Shown: positions 7,691-15,342, counted from the stretch's first letter. The stretch is 24,080 nucleotides of DNA from an uncultured Eggerthellaceae bacterium (GCA_958454405.1 CAUEBO010000041.1:1-24080); one strand, 5' to 3'. The notes: generated by a model from the sequence alone, not told the origin. Program-made: numbers and translations.

Positions 7691-7815
7691 GCGCGTTCGG
7701 GGCGGATGTCGAAGGCGGAAGAGCGGCCCTGCAGGAGGCGCTCTGGTCGGTGCCTGCCGCTTTCCCTCCGCTTGCCGTGTGAAATAGGTGCAAAAGCATG
7801 CAAACGCACCCGCTT

Positions 7816-7824
7816 TGCTATACT
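7816..7824 (+). promoter_or_regulatory. Extended -10 promoter of nfnAB
   Basis: TGCTATACT, identical to the element upstream of alr. Transcription would begin near 7831, giving a leader of about 70 bases that contains the hairpin at 7845-7871. Confidence 0.6.
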
Positions 7825-7844
7825 ACCCAGCATCCTTACACGAG

Positions 7845-7877
7845 GCGGCACCGCAGTTCGGTGCTGCTTTTGTTTCT
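7845..7877 (+). promoter_or_regulatory. Terminator-like hairpin in the nfnAB leader
   Basis: A 9-bp stem (GCGGCACCG with CGGTGCTGC, one G-U pair) and 5-base loop CAGTT, directly followed by TTTTGTTTCT. It has the form of an intrinsic terminator but lies between the promoter and the nfnA start, so it may attenuate transcription or set the 5' end of the mRNA. Confidence 0.5.
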
Positions 7878-7900
7878 GAGACGAGAAGGGTGGGGCTAGC

Positions 7901-8791
7901 GTGTATCCCATCGAACGAGTGGAAGCGTTGAATTCCGAGGTGACGCGCATGACGGTGCGCGCGCCCGAGATCGCGCAGAAGATACGGCCGGGCCAGTTCA
8001 TCATGCTGCGCATCGACGAGCAGGGCGAGCGCATCCCGCTCACCATGAACGACTGCGACCCGCAGGCCGGCACCGTCACCATCGTGTTCCAAGCAGTGGG
8101 GGTCACCACGAAGCGCTTGTCCCAGATGCAGCCGGGCCAGGCGCTGCTCGACTTCGTGGGGCCGCTCGGCAATCCGACCGAGCTCGAGGGCGTTCGCCGC
8201 GCGTGCGTCATCGGCGGCGGCTTGGGCACGGCCATCGCGTACCCGCAGGCCAAGTGGCTGCATGAGCACGGTTGCGAAGTGGACGTCATCACCGGGTTCC
8301 GAAGTGCCGACCTGGTCATCCTGCAAGACGAGATAGACGCGTGTTCCGCGCGGCAGATCATCATGACCGACGACGGCTCCAACGGCAACAAGGGCCTGGT
8401 CACCCAGGCGCTGCAGCAGCGCATCGACGAGGGTGCGGACTACGATTTGGTGCTGGCCGTGGGGCCCATCATCATGATGAAGTTCGTGGCGGCCACGACG
8501 AGGCCCTACGGCATCAAGACGCTCGTGTCCATGAACCCGCTCATGATCGACGGCACGGGCATGTGCGGCGGCTGTCGCGTCAAAGTGGGCGACGAGTACC
8601 TGCACGCATGCGTGGACGGACCCGACTTCGACGGGCACCTGGTGGACTTCGACGACGCCATGCGCCGCGGCGTGATGTACCGCAGCTTCGAGAGCGCGGC
8701 CCGCGAAGCCGCGGATGGCCGGATCGTCGCCGAGGGGCGTTCGTGCGGCGCGACGGCGACGCCCGCCGTCGACGAGCGGAAGGGGGCCTAG
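7901..8791 (+). CDS. nfnA: NADH-dependent ferredoxin:NADP+ oxidoreductase, subunit A (FAD/[2Fe-2S])
   Basis: 296 residues from GTG 7901 (AGAAGGGTGGGG upstream). This is the small subunit of the electron-bifurcating NfnAB complex, also annotated as sulfide dehydrogenase beta or ferredoxin-NADP reductase alpha. It has an FAD-binding ferredoxin-reductase fold (N-terminal barrel with RPGQFIMLR and RIPLTMND), an NAD-binding part (VIGGGLGTAIAYP, about 104-116) and a C-terminal [2Fe-2S] site. The site is DGTGMCGGCRV with C222, C225 and C237, and D217 in the same motif. It is followed after a single base by nfnB, so the two are translated as a unit. A C-terminal tail of about 20 residues is variable. 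The complex links reduced ferredoxin plus NADH to NADP+ in anaerobes. Confidence 0.9.
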   Translation: MYPIERVEALNSEVTRMTVRAPEIAQKIRPGQFIMLRIDEQGERIPLTMNDCDPQAGTVTIVFQAVGVTTKRLSQMQPGQALLDFVGPLGNPTELEGVRRACVIGGGLGTAIAYPQAKWLHEHGCEVDVITGFRSADLVILQDEIDACSARQIIMTDDGSNGNKGLVTQALQQRIDEGADYDLVLAVGPIIMMKFVAATTRPYGIKTLVSMNPLMIDGTGMCGGCRVKVGDEYLHACVDGPDFDGHLVDFDDAMRRGVMYRSFESAAREAADGRIVAEGRSCGATATPAVDERKGA

Positions 8792-8792
8792 C

Positions 8793-10301
8793 ATGGCGCG
8801 CACCAGCTACGAGCCGAACAAGCAGAAGACGATGGTCCCCATGCCCGAGCTGGATCCTGTCGAGCGCGCGAAGACGTTCGACGAGGTGGCGCTCGGCTAT
8901 ACCGAAGAAGAGGCGGTGCTCGAGGCGCGCCGCTGCATCCAGTGCCCGAACAAGCCCTGCGTGCACGGCTGCCCGGTGGGCGTTCCCATCCCCGGCTTCA
9001 TCGAGCAGGTGGCGAACGGGAACTTCGCCCGCGCGTACGCCATCGTGAAGAGCGCCAACGCGCTGCCCGCCATCTGCGGACGCGTGTGTCCGCAGGAGAC
9101 GCAGTGCGAGGGCGTGTGCACGCGCGGCAGGAACGGCGAGCCGGTGGCCATCGGCCGCCTGGAGCGTTTCACGTCCGACTGGGCGTTCGAGCATCCCGAA
9201 GAAGCGACTGCCGCCATCGCCGAGCAGCGGGCTGAGCAGGCCGCAGCGGCCGCGGAAGCGCCCGAGCCGGCCGTCGAGGACGCGGGGGACGAGGATATCG
9301 TCATGCCGAACGTCGACCTGACCGGCAAGCGCGTGGCGGTGGTGGGCTCCGGCCCCGCGTCGCTCACCTGCGCCGGCGAGCTTGCGAAGCGCGGCTGCGA
9401 CGTGACCGTGTTCGAGGCGCTGCACAAGCTGGGCGGCGTGCTGACCTACGGCATCCCCGAATTCCGCCTGCCGAAGGACCTCGTTGCGCGCGAGGTGTCG
9501 AAGCTGGGCGAGAGCGGCGTGTCGTTCGAGGTGAACGCCGTGGTGGGCAAGCTCTACGATATCGACGAGCTCATGGGCGAGCGCGGCTTCGACGCCGTGT
9601 TCGTGGGCACGGGAGCGGGCCTGCCCAGCTACCTGGGCATCGAGGGCGAGGGCCTCAACGGCGTGTCGGTGGCGAGCGAGCTTCTCACGCGCGTGAACCT
9701 GATGAAGGCCTACCAGTTCCCCGAATACGACACGCCGGTGTACGCCGGCAAGCGCTGCGTCGTCGTGGGCGGCGGCAACGTGGCCATGGACGCTGCCCGC
9801 ACCGCGAAGCGCCTGGGCGCTGACGTGACGGTGGTGTACCGGCGCGGCCGCGACGAGATGCCCGCTCGCGCCGAGGAGATCCATCATGCCGAGCAGGAGG
9901 GCATCGAGTTCCAACTGCTGACGAACCCCACGCGCATCCTGGGCGATGAGGACGGCTGGGTGTCGGGCGTGGAATGCGTGCGCATGGAGCTGGGCGAGCC
10001 GGATGCCAGCGGGCGCCGTCGGCCGGTGGAAGTCGAGGGCAGCGAGTTCGTCATCGACGTCGACATGATGGTCATCGCCGTGGGTTCCAAGACGAACCCG
10101 CTCATCGCGAAGACGACGCCGGGGCTCGAAGTGACGTCGCGCAACCTCATCGTGGCCGACGATCGCACGTGCGCCACGTCGAAGTCGGGGGTGTTCGCCG
10201 GCGGCGATGCGGTGATCGGCGCGGCGACGGTGATCCTGGCGATGGGTGCAGGGAAGCGCGCCGCCGCGGGCATTGCGGAGTATCTGGTTCCGAAGGCTTA
10301 A
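8793..10301 (+). CDS. nfnB: NADH-dependent ferredoxin:NADP+ oxidoreductase, subunit B (GltD-like)
   Basis: 502 residues. The N-terminal domain carries ligands for two [4Fe-4S] clusters: C48, C51, C56, C60 and C95, C99, C105, C109. An FAD Rossmann motif (VVGSGPASLTCAGEL, about 181-195) and an NAD(P)H motif (VVGGGNVAMDAARTAKRLGA, from about 324) follow, with the C-terminal GGDAVIGAATVILAMGAGKRAA that closes the FAD site. The fold is that of the glutamate synthase small subunit, but no large subunit is nearby and nfnA is directly upstream, which points to NfnB. An Ala/Glu-rich insert (about 134-173) between the cluster domain and the FAD domain makes it about 35 residues longer than usual. Start ATG 8793 is one base after the nfnA stop. 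Confidence 0.9.
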   Translation: MARTSYEPNKQKTMVPMPELDPVERAKTFDEVALGYTEEEAVLEARRCIQCPNKPCVHGCPVGVPIPGFIEQVANGNFARAYAIVKSANALPAICGRVCPQETQCEGVCTRGRNGEPVAIGRLERFTSDWAFEHPEEATAAIAEQRAEQAAAAAEAPEPAVEDAGDEDIVMPNVDLTGKRVAVVGSGPASLTCAGELAKRGCDVTVFEALHKLGGVLTYGIPEFRLPKDLVAREVSKLGESGVSFEVNAVVGKLYDIDELMGERGFDAVFVGTGAGLPSYLGIEGEGLNGVSVASELLTRVNLMKAYQFPEYDTPVYAGKRCVVVGGGNVAMDAARTAKRLGADVTVVYRRGRDEMPARAEEIHHAEQEGIEFQLLTNPTRILGDEDGWVSGVECVRMELGEPDASGRRRPVEVEGSEFVIDVDMMVIAVGSKTNPLIAKTTPGLEVTSRNLIVADDRTCATSKSGVFAGGDAVIGAATVILAMGAGKRAAAGIAEYLVPKA

Positions 10302-10315
10302 CAGCCTTCGGAACC
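10286..10315 (+). terminator. Stop-codon hairpin of nfnB
   Basis: A perfect 13-bp stem (GGTTCCGAAGGCT with AGCCTTCGGAACC) whose loop TAAC contains the nfnB stop codon. No T-run follows, so it may act as an mRNA 3'-end stabiliser or a Rho-type end rather than a classic terminator. Repeat B copy 1 begins 5 bases later. Confidence 0.6.
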
Positions 10316-10320
10316 GGCCG

Positions 10321-10435
10321 ACGCTGCGGGACGCCGTGGCGCCCGATCTTGCCGCGATCCCGGAGGCTCGCGTACCGCAGTACGCTTCGTCTCCGCGATC
10401 CCGCCAATCTCGCGCACCACGGCGCCCCTCGCTGA
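10321..10435. repeat. Repeat B, copy 1 (long imperfect hairpin)
   Basis: About 115 bases, aligned without gaps to 18102-18216 at about 74% identity (85 of 115 by hand count). The centre is GCGTAC-CGCA-GTACGC; outer arms such as GATCCCGGAG / CTCCGCGATC and CCGTGG / CCACGG also pair. It lies between nfnB and folC and is probably one member of a dispersed family of palindromic intergenic repeats. Confidence 0.75.
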
Positions 10436-10483
10436 CTGACTGCGCCAACCTGGGCGTTTGGCTTCTTGCAGCGCGCGAACGCA

Positions 10484-10499
10484 TGTTTCACGTGAAACA
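10484..10499. promoter_or_regulatory. parS: parS centromere site (ParB binding)
   Basis: TGTTTCACGTGAAACA matches the conserved bacterial chromosomal parS palindrome at all 16 positions, and the symmetry extends 3 more bases on each side (10481-10502, 22 bp). ParB binds here and loads onto flanking DNA for chromosome segregation. parS sites usually cluster near the replication origin, which suggests the window is origin-proximal. It lies 24 bases upstream of the folC start. Confidence 0.92.
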
Positions 10500-10523
10500 T
10501 GCTCGATTCGAAAGAGGGCTTCC

Positions 10524-11837
10524 ATGGCATTCGATCCGGTCGCTTACATCAACGAGCCGCGCTGGCAGGAGTCGCGATTGGGGCTCGATCGCATCCGGGC
10601 GCTGCTGGAGCGTTTGGGCCGGCCGCAGGACAAGCTGAAGATCGTCCATGTGGCGGGCACGAACGGCAAGGGGTCGACGTGCGCCTACCTGGCCTCGGTG
10701 CTGCGGGCGGCAGGGTATCGCACGGGCCTGTTCACGAGCCCGTTCATCGAGGCGTTCGAAGAGCGCATCCAGGTGGACGGAGTGGCCATCTCCCGCGACG
10801 ACCTGATGGACACCACGCTTGCCGTCAAGGAGCATGCCGAATCGCTGGCGGCCCAGACGGGCGACCATCCGACGGAATTCGAGCTGATGACCGCCGTTGC
10901 CCTCGTTCATTTCGCACGCAGGGGCTGCGAGGCGGTCGTGCTCGAGGTGGGGTTGGGCGGGCGCCTCGATTCCACGAATGCCATCGAGGCGCCGGAGGTT
11001 TCGGTGGTCGCGCGCATCGGGCGCGACCACACAGCGATGCTTGGGAACACGCTCGCCGCCATCGCGGCCGAGAAGGCGGGCATCATCAAGCCGGGCGTGC
11101 CGGTGGTTTCATGGCCGCAGGATCCCGAGGCGATGGCCGTCGTCGAGCGGGTGGCGGCTGAGAACGGCGCGCCGTTGACGGTTCCCGATTTCGCCCAGCT
11201 CGAGATCGGTCCGGTGGACAACCGCGTCCGGTCCTTCTCCTACTGGGGTACGCGGTTCCAGACCCGTCTGCTCGGCAGCTACCAGCCGGCGAACGCCGCG
11301 CTCGCCATCGAGACCGTGCAGGTGCTGCGCGGCCGTGGATGGCGCATTTCCGACGAGGCGCTGCATGCGGGCATTGCGGGCGCCGTTTGGCCCGGGCGCT
11401 TCGAGATCGTCGACGAAGGCCCGGGCCACCCGATCGTCGTCGTGGACGGCGGGCACAACCCCCAAGGCGCCCGCGCGCTCGTCGAGTCGCTGGAAGACCT
11501 GTTTCCCGGCGTCAAGCCCGTGTTCGTCATCGGGGTGCTGGAGGACAAGGACTATCCGGCGATGTTGGAGGCCGTGCTTCCCCTTGGCAGCGCGTTCGTC
11601 GCCATAACGCCCGACAACCCCCGTGCGCTTCCAGCCGACAAGCTGGCCCGCGCCATCCGGTGGACGGGGCAGGACCTGCTCGGGTGCTCGGCATGCGTGA
11701 ACCCGTATGCGGCCCGCAGCGTGCAGGACGCAATGGCCCGCGCCCGCGAGCTGGCTGGGCCGGACGGGCTCGTATGCGCGTTCGGAAGCCTGTACAGCGT
11801 CGCCGCCATCAAGCAGGAGATCGCCGCGGCGAAGTAG
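10524..11837 (+). CDS. folC: Dihydrofolate/folylpolyglutamate synthase
   Basis: 437 residues. ATP-dependent addition of glutamate to dihydropteroate and to folates. The P-loop is GTNGKGS (45-51), followed by TCAYLASVLRAAGYRTGLFTSP, a family signature. EVGLGGRLDSTNAI and the C-terminal ligase part with VVDGGHNPQGARAL and VFVIGVLEDKDYPAML are also typical. ATG 10524 is chosen because it follows AAAGAGGG and gives a family-like start; an upstream in-frame ATG at 10458 would place the parS site inside the coding region. The gene stands alone between repeat B and repeat A. Confidence 0.93.
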   Translation: MAFDPVAYINEPRWQESRLGLDRIRALLERLGRPQDKLKIVHVAGTNGKGSTCAYLASVLRAAGYRTGLFTSPFIEAFEERIQVDGVAISRDDLMDTTLAVKEHAESLAAQTGDHPTEFELMTAVALVHFARRGCEAVVLEVGLGGRLDSTNAIEAPEVSVVARIGRDHTAMLGNTLAAIAAEKAGIIKPGVPVVSWPQDPEAMAVVERVAAENGAPLTVPDFAQLEIGPVDNRVRSFSYWGTRFQTRLLGSYQPANAALAIETVQVLRGRGWRISDEALHAGIAGAVWPGRFEIVDEGPGHPIVVVDGGHNPQGARALVESLEDLFPGVKPVFVIGVLEDKDYPAMLEAVLPLGSAFVAITPDNPRALPADKLARAIRWTGQDLLGCSACVNPYAARSVQDAMARARELAGPDGLVCAFGSLYSVAAIKQEIAAAK

Positions 11838-11875
11838 CCGCTTGCGCAGGTGCCTTCGCCGCGAGAGCGCATCGG

Positions 11876-12017
11876 CACGAAATCGCGGTCGAATGTGCAC
11901 TCATGGGCTGCGGAATCATGTCTGGGAATTTTGCGATCAGGCATTATGCGCGACCAAGGCAAGCGAAGGGCGCGGATCGGCTTTGCAGACTGCACATTCG
12001 ACCGCGTTTTCGGTCAC
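11876..12017. repeat. Repeat A, copy 1 (MITE-like, long terminal inverted repeats)
   Basis: A stretch of 138 bases (11878-12015) aligns without gaps to 18857-18994 at about 81% identity (112 of 138 by hand count). The right end TGCACATTCGACCGCG... is identical in both copies; the left end has one mismatch in its inner 22 bases (CGAAATCGCGGTCGAATGTGCA-type) and is degraded outside it. There is no coding content. Confidence 0.8.
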
Positions 12018-12075
12018 CTGCGGTTTACCATAGAGCCGGTTTCCCGTCAGCTGTCGGGACCGCTTCTGAATGCAA

Positions 12076-12101
12076 GATGGATCCGCCTGAGCGGATCCAT
12101 C
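12076..12101. terminator. Hairpin between convergent folC and acpP
   Basis: A perfect 11-bp stem (GATGGATCCGC with GCGGATCCATC) and CTGA loop. No clear T-run on either strand. It could serve as a bidirectional transcript end; weak evidence. Confidence 0.35.
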
Positions 12102-12224
12102 CAGGGAAAAACGGCATGTCGCGACTCTGCTGCGCGGTCCGATGCGGATTCGAGTCGTTCGGAGAAGCGCGGCGCAAGCCGCACGGTGCGCATCGGCCCG
12201 CCGCAAGGTGGCAGGCGCCGTGTC

Positions 12225-12443
12225 CTACAGGGAGTCGATGTACTGCACGAGGTCGCCGACGGTTTCCAGGCCCTCGGGCTCGCCGAAGTCGACTTCGCAA
12301 GCTTCCTCGAGGTCGCAGATGAGCTCGACCATGTCGAGCGAATCGATGCCCAGCGAGTCGAACGTGGACGCTTCGTCCACCTCTGCCGGGTCGATGTCCA
12401 GGTTCTCCTGCAGCACGTCCTTGACGGTATCTATGGTGGCCAT
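12225..12443 (-). CDS. acpP: Acyl carrier protein
   Basis: 72 residues, acidic, four-helix ACP. Carries growing acyl chains in fatty-acid synthesis on a 4'-phosphopantetheine attached to S35 in the motif GIDSLDMVEL. The start ATG 12443 follows AAAGGA and gives MATIDTVKDVLQENL; a longer reading upstream has no support. It is a single gene with its own likely promoter (12477-12485, minus), separated from hpf by a terminator. No fatty-acid synthesis genes are adjacent in this window. Confidence 0.95.
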   Translation of the reverse strand: MATIDTVKDVLQENLDIDPAEVDEASTFDSLGIDSLDMVELICDLEEACEVDFGEPEGLETVGDLVQYIDSL

Positions 12444-12476
12444 GGGGCAATCCTTTCTTCCGTGACAGTGGCGTCT

Positions 12477-12485
12477 ATGGTAGCA
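12477..12485 (-). promoter_or_regulatory. Candidate extended -10 promoter of acpP
   Basis: On the minus strand TGCTACCAT, about 27 bases upstream of the ribosome-site/start region of acpP. It resembles the TGCTATACT elements of alr and nfnA. Confidence 0.35.
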
Positions 12486-12493
12486 CAAACGAA

Positions 12494-12519
12494 GACGGCC
12501 CCTCATGCGAGGGGCCGTC
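12494..12519 (-). terminator. Intrinsic terminator of hpf
   Basis: A perfect 11-bp stem (GACGGCCCCTC with GAGGGGCCGTC) and 4-base loop, followed on the minus strand by TTCGTTTG. It lies 34 bases after the hpf stop codon. Confidence 0.75.
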
Positions 12520-12553
12520 GGATCAACGGGGGCGCGGCACGGGGCCGAGCGGG

Positions 12554-13129
12554 CTAGTCCTTCTGCTTGAGCAGGCCGTAGCCGCCGTCGTCGCGGCGGT
12601 ACAGCACGTTCACCATGCCGGTGTCACGGTCGGTGTAGGCGAAGAAGTCATGGCCGAGCAGGTCGATCTTCACGAGCGCTTCCTCTTCGGTCAGGGGCTC
12701 GAACTCGATCTCCTTCACGCGGAGCACTTCGTCTTCGGAGGCGAGTTCGTCCATGAGGCCGTTCACGTCGAGACGCGCGGGCTCGGCGGCGTCGATGCGA
12801 ATGGTCTCGTCGGCGGCGCGCAGCTTGCGGTCGATGACCTTCGTCTTGTACTTGCGCAGCTGGCGGACGACCTTGGCGGCCGCCACGTCGATGGCCGCGT
12901 ACATGTCCTCTTCGCTTTCCTCCACGCGGATGATGTGGCCCTTCGTGCGCAACGTGACCTCGCAGACGGCGGGGCGGGGGTTGGCCGGGTTCTTCTCGAC
13001 GAGCAAAACGACTTCGGCAACCAGCGGGTCGATGTCCATGACCTTCATGGAGTTGCCGATCTTCTCTTCGGCGTACTGACGCAGTGCATCGGTTACAGGC
13101 ATTTTGCGTCCGGTGACGGTAATGCTCAT
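12554..13129 (-). CDS. hpf: Ribosome hibernation promoting factor, long form
   Basis: 191 residues from ATG 13129 (MSITVTGRKMPVTDALRQYAEEKIG); AGAGGTG just upstream is the ribosome site, and a GTG at 13138 overlaps it. The N-terminal S30AE domain (about 1-105) binds the decoding region of the 30S subunit. A linker follows, then a C-terminal dimerisation domain (about 128-185: VKEIEFEPLTEEEALVKIDL, GHDFFAYTDRDTG, VNVLYRRDDGGYGLL). Long HPF alone forms 100S ribosome dimers in stationary phase. The gene has a leader of about 125 bases if the -10 at 13262-13267 is real. Confidence 0.95.
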   Translation of the reverse strand: MSITVTGRKMPVTDALRQYAEEKIGNSMKVMDIDPLVAEVVLLVEKNPANPRPAVCEVTLRTKGHIIRVEESEEDMYAAIDVAAAKVVRQLRKYKTKVIDRKLRAADETIRIDAAEPARLDVNGLMDELASEDEVLRVKEIEFEPLTEEEALVKIDLLGHDFFAYTDRDTGMVNVLYRRDDGGYGLLKQKD

Positions 13130-13459
13130 AGCGATCACCTCTTACCTCGTAGCGAATAAAAAAACAGCTCGTGTTGAAGGTGCAGGCCTGGTCATGCGGT
13201 AAAAGCAGCAAGTGCTCCTCATGCGCTCCAAGCCGACTCCTTCCGTCAAGCTGATGACTACAGGATAGCGCAATTCCTTACGGTTTGGCCGTTCATTTTG
13301 GAACGCGTTGTGAATTCGATTTAAAAACGCGTAACGAACTGGCGAATATGGCCGGTATTTGAAGGATAATGGGCGGGCAGCCGACGGAGCGCCGTGCATT
13401 CGGATCCGCCGGCGAGGACAACGACGAAGCGCCCGCGCCGCACGCGCAGATAGGACGAC
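13130..13459. other. Divergent intergenic region between hpf and nhaA
   Basis: 330 bases without a gene. It should hold both promoters. On the minus strand TATCCT (13262-13267, preceded by GC) could be the hpf -10. On the plus strand GATAAT (13365-13370) could be the nhaA -10. The stretch 13310-13340 is AT-rich for this genome and has ACGCG(T) twice (13302 and 13327 areas). Confidence 0.45.
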
Positions 13460-15262
13460 ATGACGGAGCAGAGCCAGGACGGCACCCCGCGCATTTTCAT
13501 ATCCGAAGTCCAGGGCCATCAGGCGCGGTATCGGAAGCTCATCCAGTTCACGCACTCTTCGACGAAGGCGGCCGGAGCCATGCTGGTGGCGGCTGTGGTG
13601 GCGCTGGTCGTCGCCAACTCCGGCGCCTACGAGGCGTTCCTGGAGTTCTGGCACACCGAGGCCGGCTTCTTCTTCGGCGATGCGTTCGCCGGCATGTCGC
13701 TCGCGCACGTCATCAACGATGTTTTCATGGCCGTGTTCTTCCTGCTGGTCGGTCTTGAGGTGAAGTACGAGTTGACGGTGGGCGAGCTCACGAACATCCG
13801 GCAGGCCATCCTGCCCATCATGGCGGCCGTGGGCGGCGTGCTCGTGCCCATCGCGTTCTACCTGGCGTTCAATGCGGGAAACCCGGAAACGGCGCATGGC
13901 TGGGGCGTGCCCACCGCCACCGACATCGCGTTCGCGCTGGGCATCCTGGCGCTGCTCGGCAACCGCGTGCCCAGCGGCGTGCGCGTGTTCCTGAGCACGC
14001 TGGCCGTTGCCGACGACATCATCGCCATCCTGGTCATCGCCATCTTCTACGGCCACAGCCCGTCGCTGTTCTGGCTGGCCTTGGCGGCCGTCGTGCTGGT
14101 GGTGCTCGTGCTGATGAACCGCAACCACATCTACTCGCTCATCCCGTATCTGGCGGTGGGCGCCGTGCTGTGGTACTGCGTGTTCATGTCGGGCGTGCAT
14201 TCCACCATCGCCGGCGTGCTGTTGGCGTTCACCATACCCTCGGGATCGCGCGTGAACCTGAAGAGCTTCACGGATTGGTCGGGCAGCAAGGTGCGCGAGG
14301 CCCGGGCCGCGTTCGAGCCGGAGACGCCCGTCATCGCCCAGGGCGACTACCTTGAGACGGTGCGGGATCTGAGCCGCGTGGCGCGGCAGGTGGTGCCTCC
14401 TGCAACGCGGCTTGAGCATCGCCTGTACCCGTGGGTGTATTTCGGCATCCTGCCGCTGTTCGCGCTGACGAACGCCGACGTGAGCTTCGCGGGCGTGGAC
14501 ATGGGGGCCATGCTGACCAGCCCGGTGCTCTACGGCATCTTGCTGGGATTGCTGGTGGGCAAGCCGCTGGGCATTCTGCTGATGAGCTTCATCGTGGTGA
14601 AGCTCAAAGTGGCGTCGCTGCCCGAGAACGTGAACTGGTTCCACATGATGGGCGCCGGCATCCTGGGCGGCGTCGGCTTCACCATGGCCATCTTCGTGGC
14701 GAACCTGGCGTTTGCAGACGAGGTGCTGGTGTCCACCGCCAAGCTGGGCATTTTGGCAGCGTCGCTGCTTGCGGGCGTGTTAGGATTCGTGTTGCTGTTG
14801 GCGCAGGCGAAAGCCGCGCAGAAACGCGGGGTGGCCTACCTTTCGGGCAACAGCGACGACGTCACGCGCCAGACGGCGGGCGGCGAGGCTGCCCGGGAGA
14901 CCGAGGAGCTGCTGCGCGGCATCGAGGATCCGGCCGTCATTGGCGAGCTCGAAGCCGCGAAGAAGCGCGGGGGCGTGTTCGAGATCGTGGTGGATCTTGG
15001 CGAGAGCGGCCTTCTGGGCGGCGGATCCATCGGCGACGTGCGCGAGGCCGTGCGCGACGAGGTGGAGCGCGTCCTGCGCGAAGAGGGCAGGGACGATCTG
15101 CTGGAGAAGGCCCAGGAAGAGCTCAAGAGCCGCGAAGGCGAGCCGCTGGCCGGGGTTGTGGAAGTGCTGCGGCGCGAGCACCCGGACATGCTGGAAGACG
15201 CCCTGAAGCGCGAAGGGGACGACGTCGAGGGCATGTCGGACGGGCCGGAGGACCGGCGTTAG
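13460..15262 (+). CDS. nhaA: Na+/H+ antiporter NhaA with long C-terminal tail
   Basis: 600 residues, against about 390-440 for most NhaA. The membrane part (about 35-450) has 11-12 helices. The catalytic aspartate pair is D185-D186 in TLAVADDIIAILVIA, and the conserved lysine is K368 in GLLVGKPLGILL; GGVGFTMAIFVANLAF is a family signature. It exports Na+ or Li+ in exchange for protons and helps set pH and sodium balance. After about residue 452 comes a hydrophilic, highly charged, helix-prone tail of about 150 residues with no domain I recognise. The start ATG 13460 gives a normal N-terminus; the ribosome site is weak. glmU begins 80 bp after it. Confidence 0.93.
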   Translation: MTEQSQDGTPRIFISEVQGHQARYRKLIQFTHSSTKAAGAMLVAAVVALVVANSGAYEAFLEFWHTEAGFFFGDAFAGMSLAHVINDVFMAVFFLLVGLEVKYELTVGELTNIRQAILPIMAAVGGVLVPIAFYLAFNAGNPETAHGWGVPTATDIAFALGILALLGNRVPSGVRVFLSTLAVADDIIAILVIAIFYGHSPSLFWLALAAVVLVVLVLMNRNHIYSLIPYLAVGAVLWYCVFMSGVHSTIAGVLLAFTIPSGSRVNLKSFTDWSGSKVREARAAFEPETPVIAQGDYLETVRDLSRVARQVVPPATRLEHRLYPWVYFGILPLFALTNADVSFAGVDMGAMLTSPVLYGILLGLLVGKPLGILLMSFIVVKLKVASLPENVNWFHMMGAGILGGVGFTMAIFVANLAFADEVLVSTAKLGILAASLLAGVLGFVLLLAQAKAAQKRGVAYLSGNSDDVTRQTAGGEAARETEELLRGIEDPAVIGELEAAKKRGGVFEIVVDLGESGLLGGGSIGDVREAVRDEVERVLREEGRDDLLEKAQEELKSREGEPLAGVVEVLRREHPDMLEDALKREGDDVEGMSDGPEDRR

Positions 15263-15342
15263 CCGGCGCTCTGGCTGCAAGCGGGCGCGCGTGGACGCCG
15301 GCCGCGCGCCGCGAAGAGAGATCGAGCAAGAGGAGGAGCGCC

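Larger units (their letters stand above)
11838..12224. other. Intergenic region between folC and acpP (convergent)
   Basis: 387 bases without a believable gene. It holds repeat A copy 1 (about 11876-12017) and a hairpin (12076-12101). The remaining 120 bases next to acpP show nothing recognisable. Confidence 0.6.

Noticed and set aside
8793..10301. Glutamate synthase small subunit (GltD)
   Set aside because: No large subunit is near and the gene is directly coupled to nfnA with its [2Fe-2S] motif, so NfnB is the better reading.
8580..10484. 634-codon minus-strand frame opposite nfnB
   Set aside because: Composition is Ala/Arg/His-rich shadow; nfnB on the plus strand has all expected motifs.
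11552..11995. Small minus-strand frame with ...ECTFDRDFV across repeat A copy 1 (and the similar frame at 18099-18974)
   Set aside because: The similarity of the two peptides comes from the DNA repeat, not from a conserved gene; the frames have no ribosome site and run into neighbouring genes.
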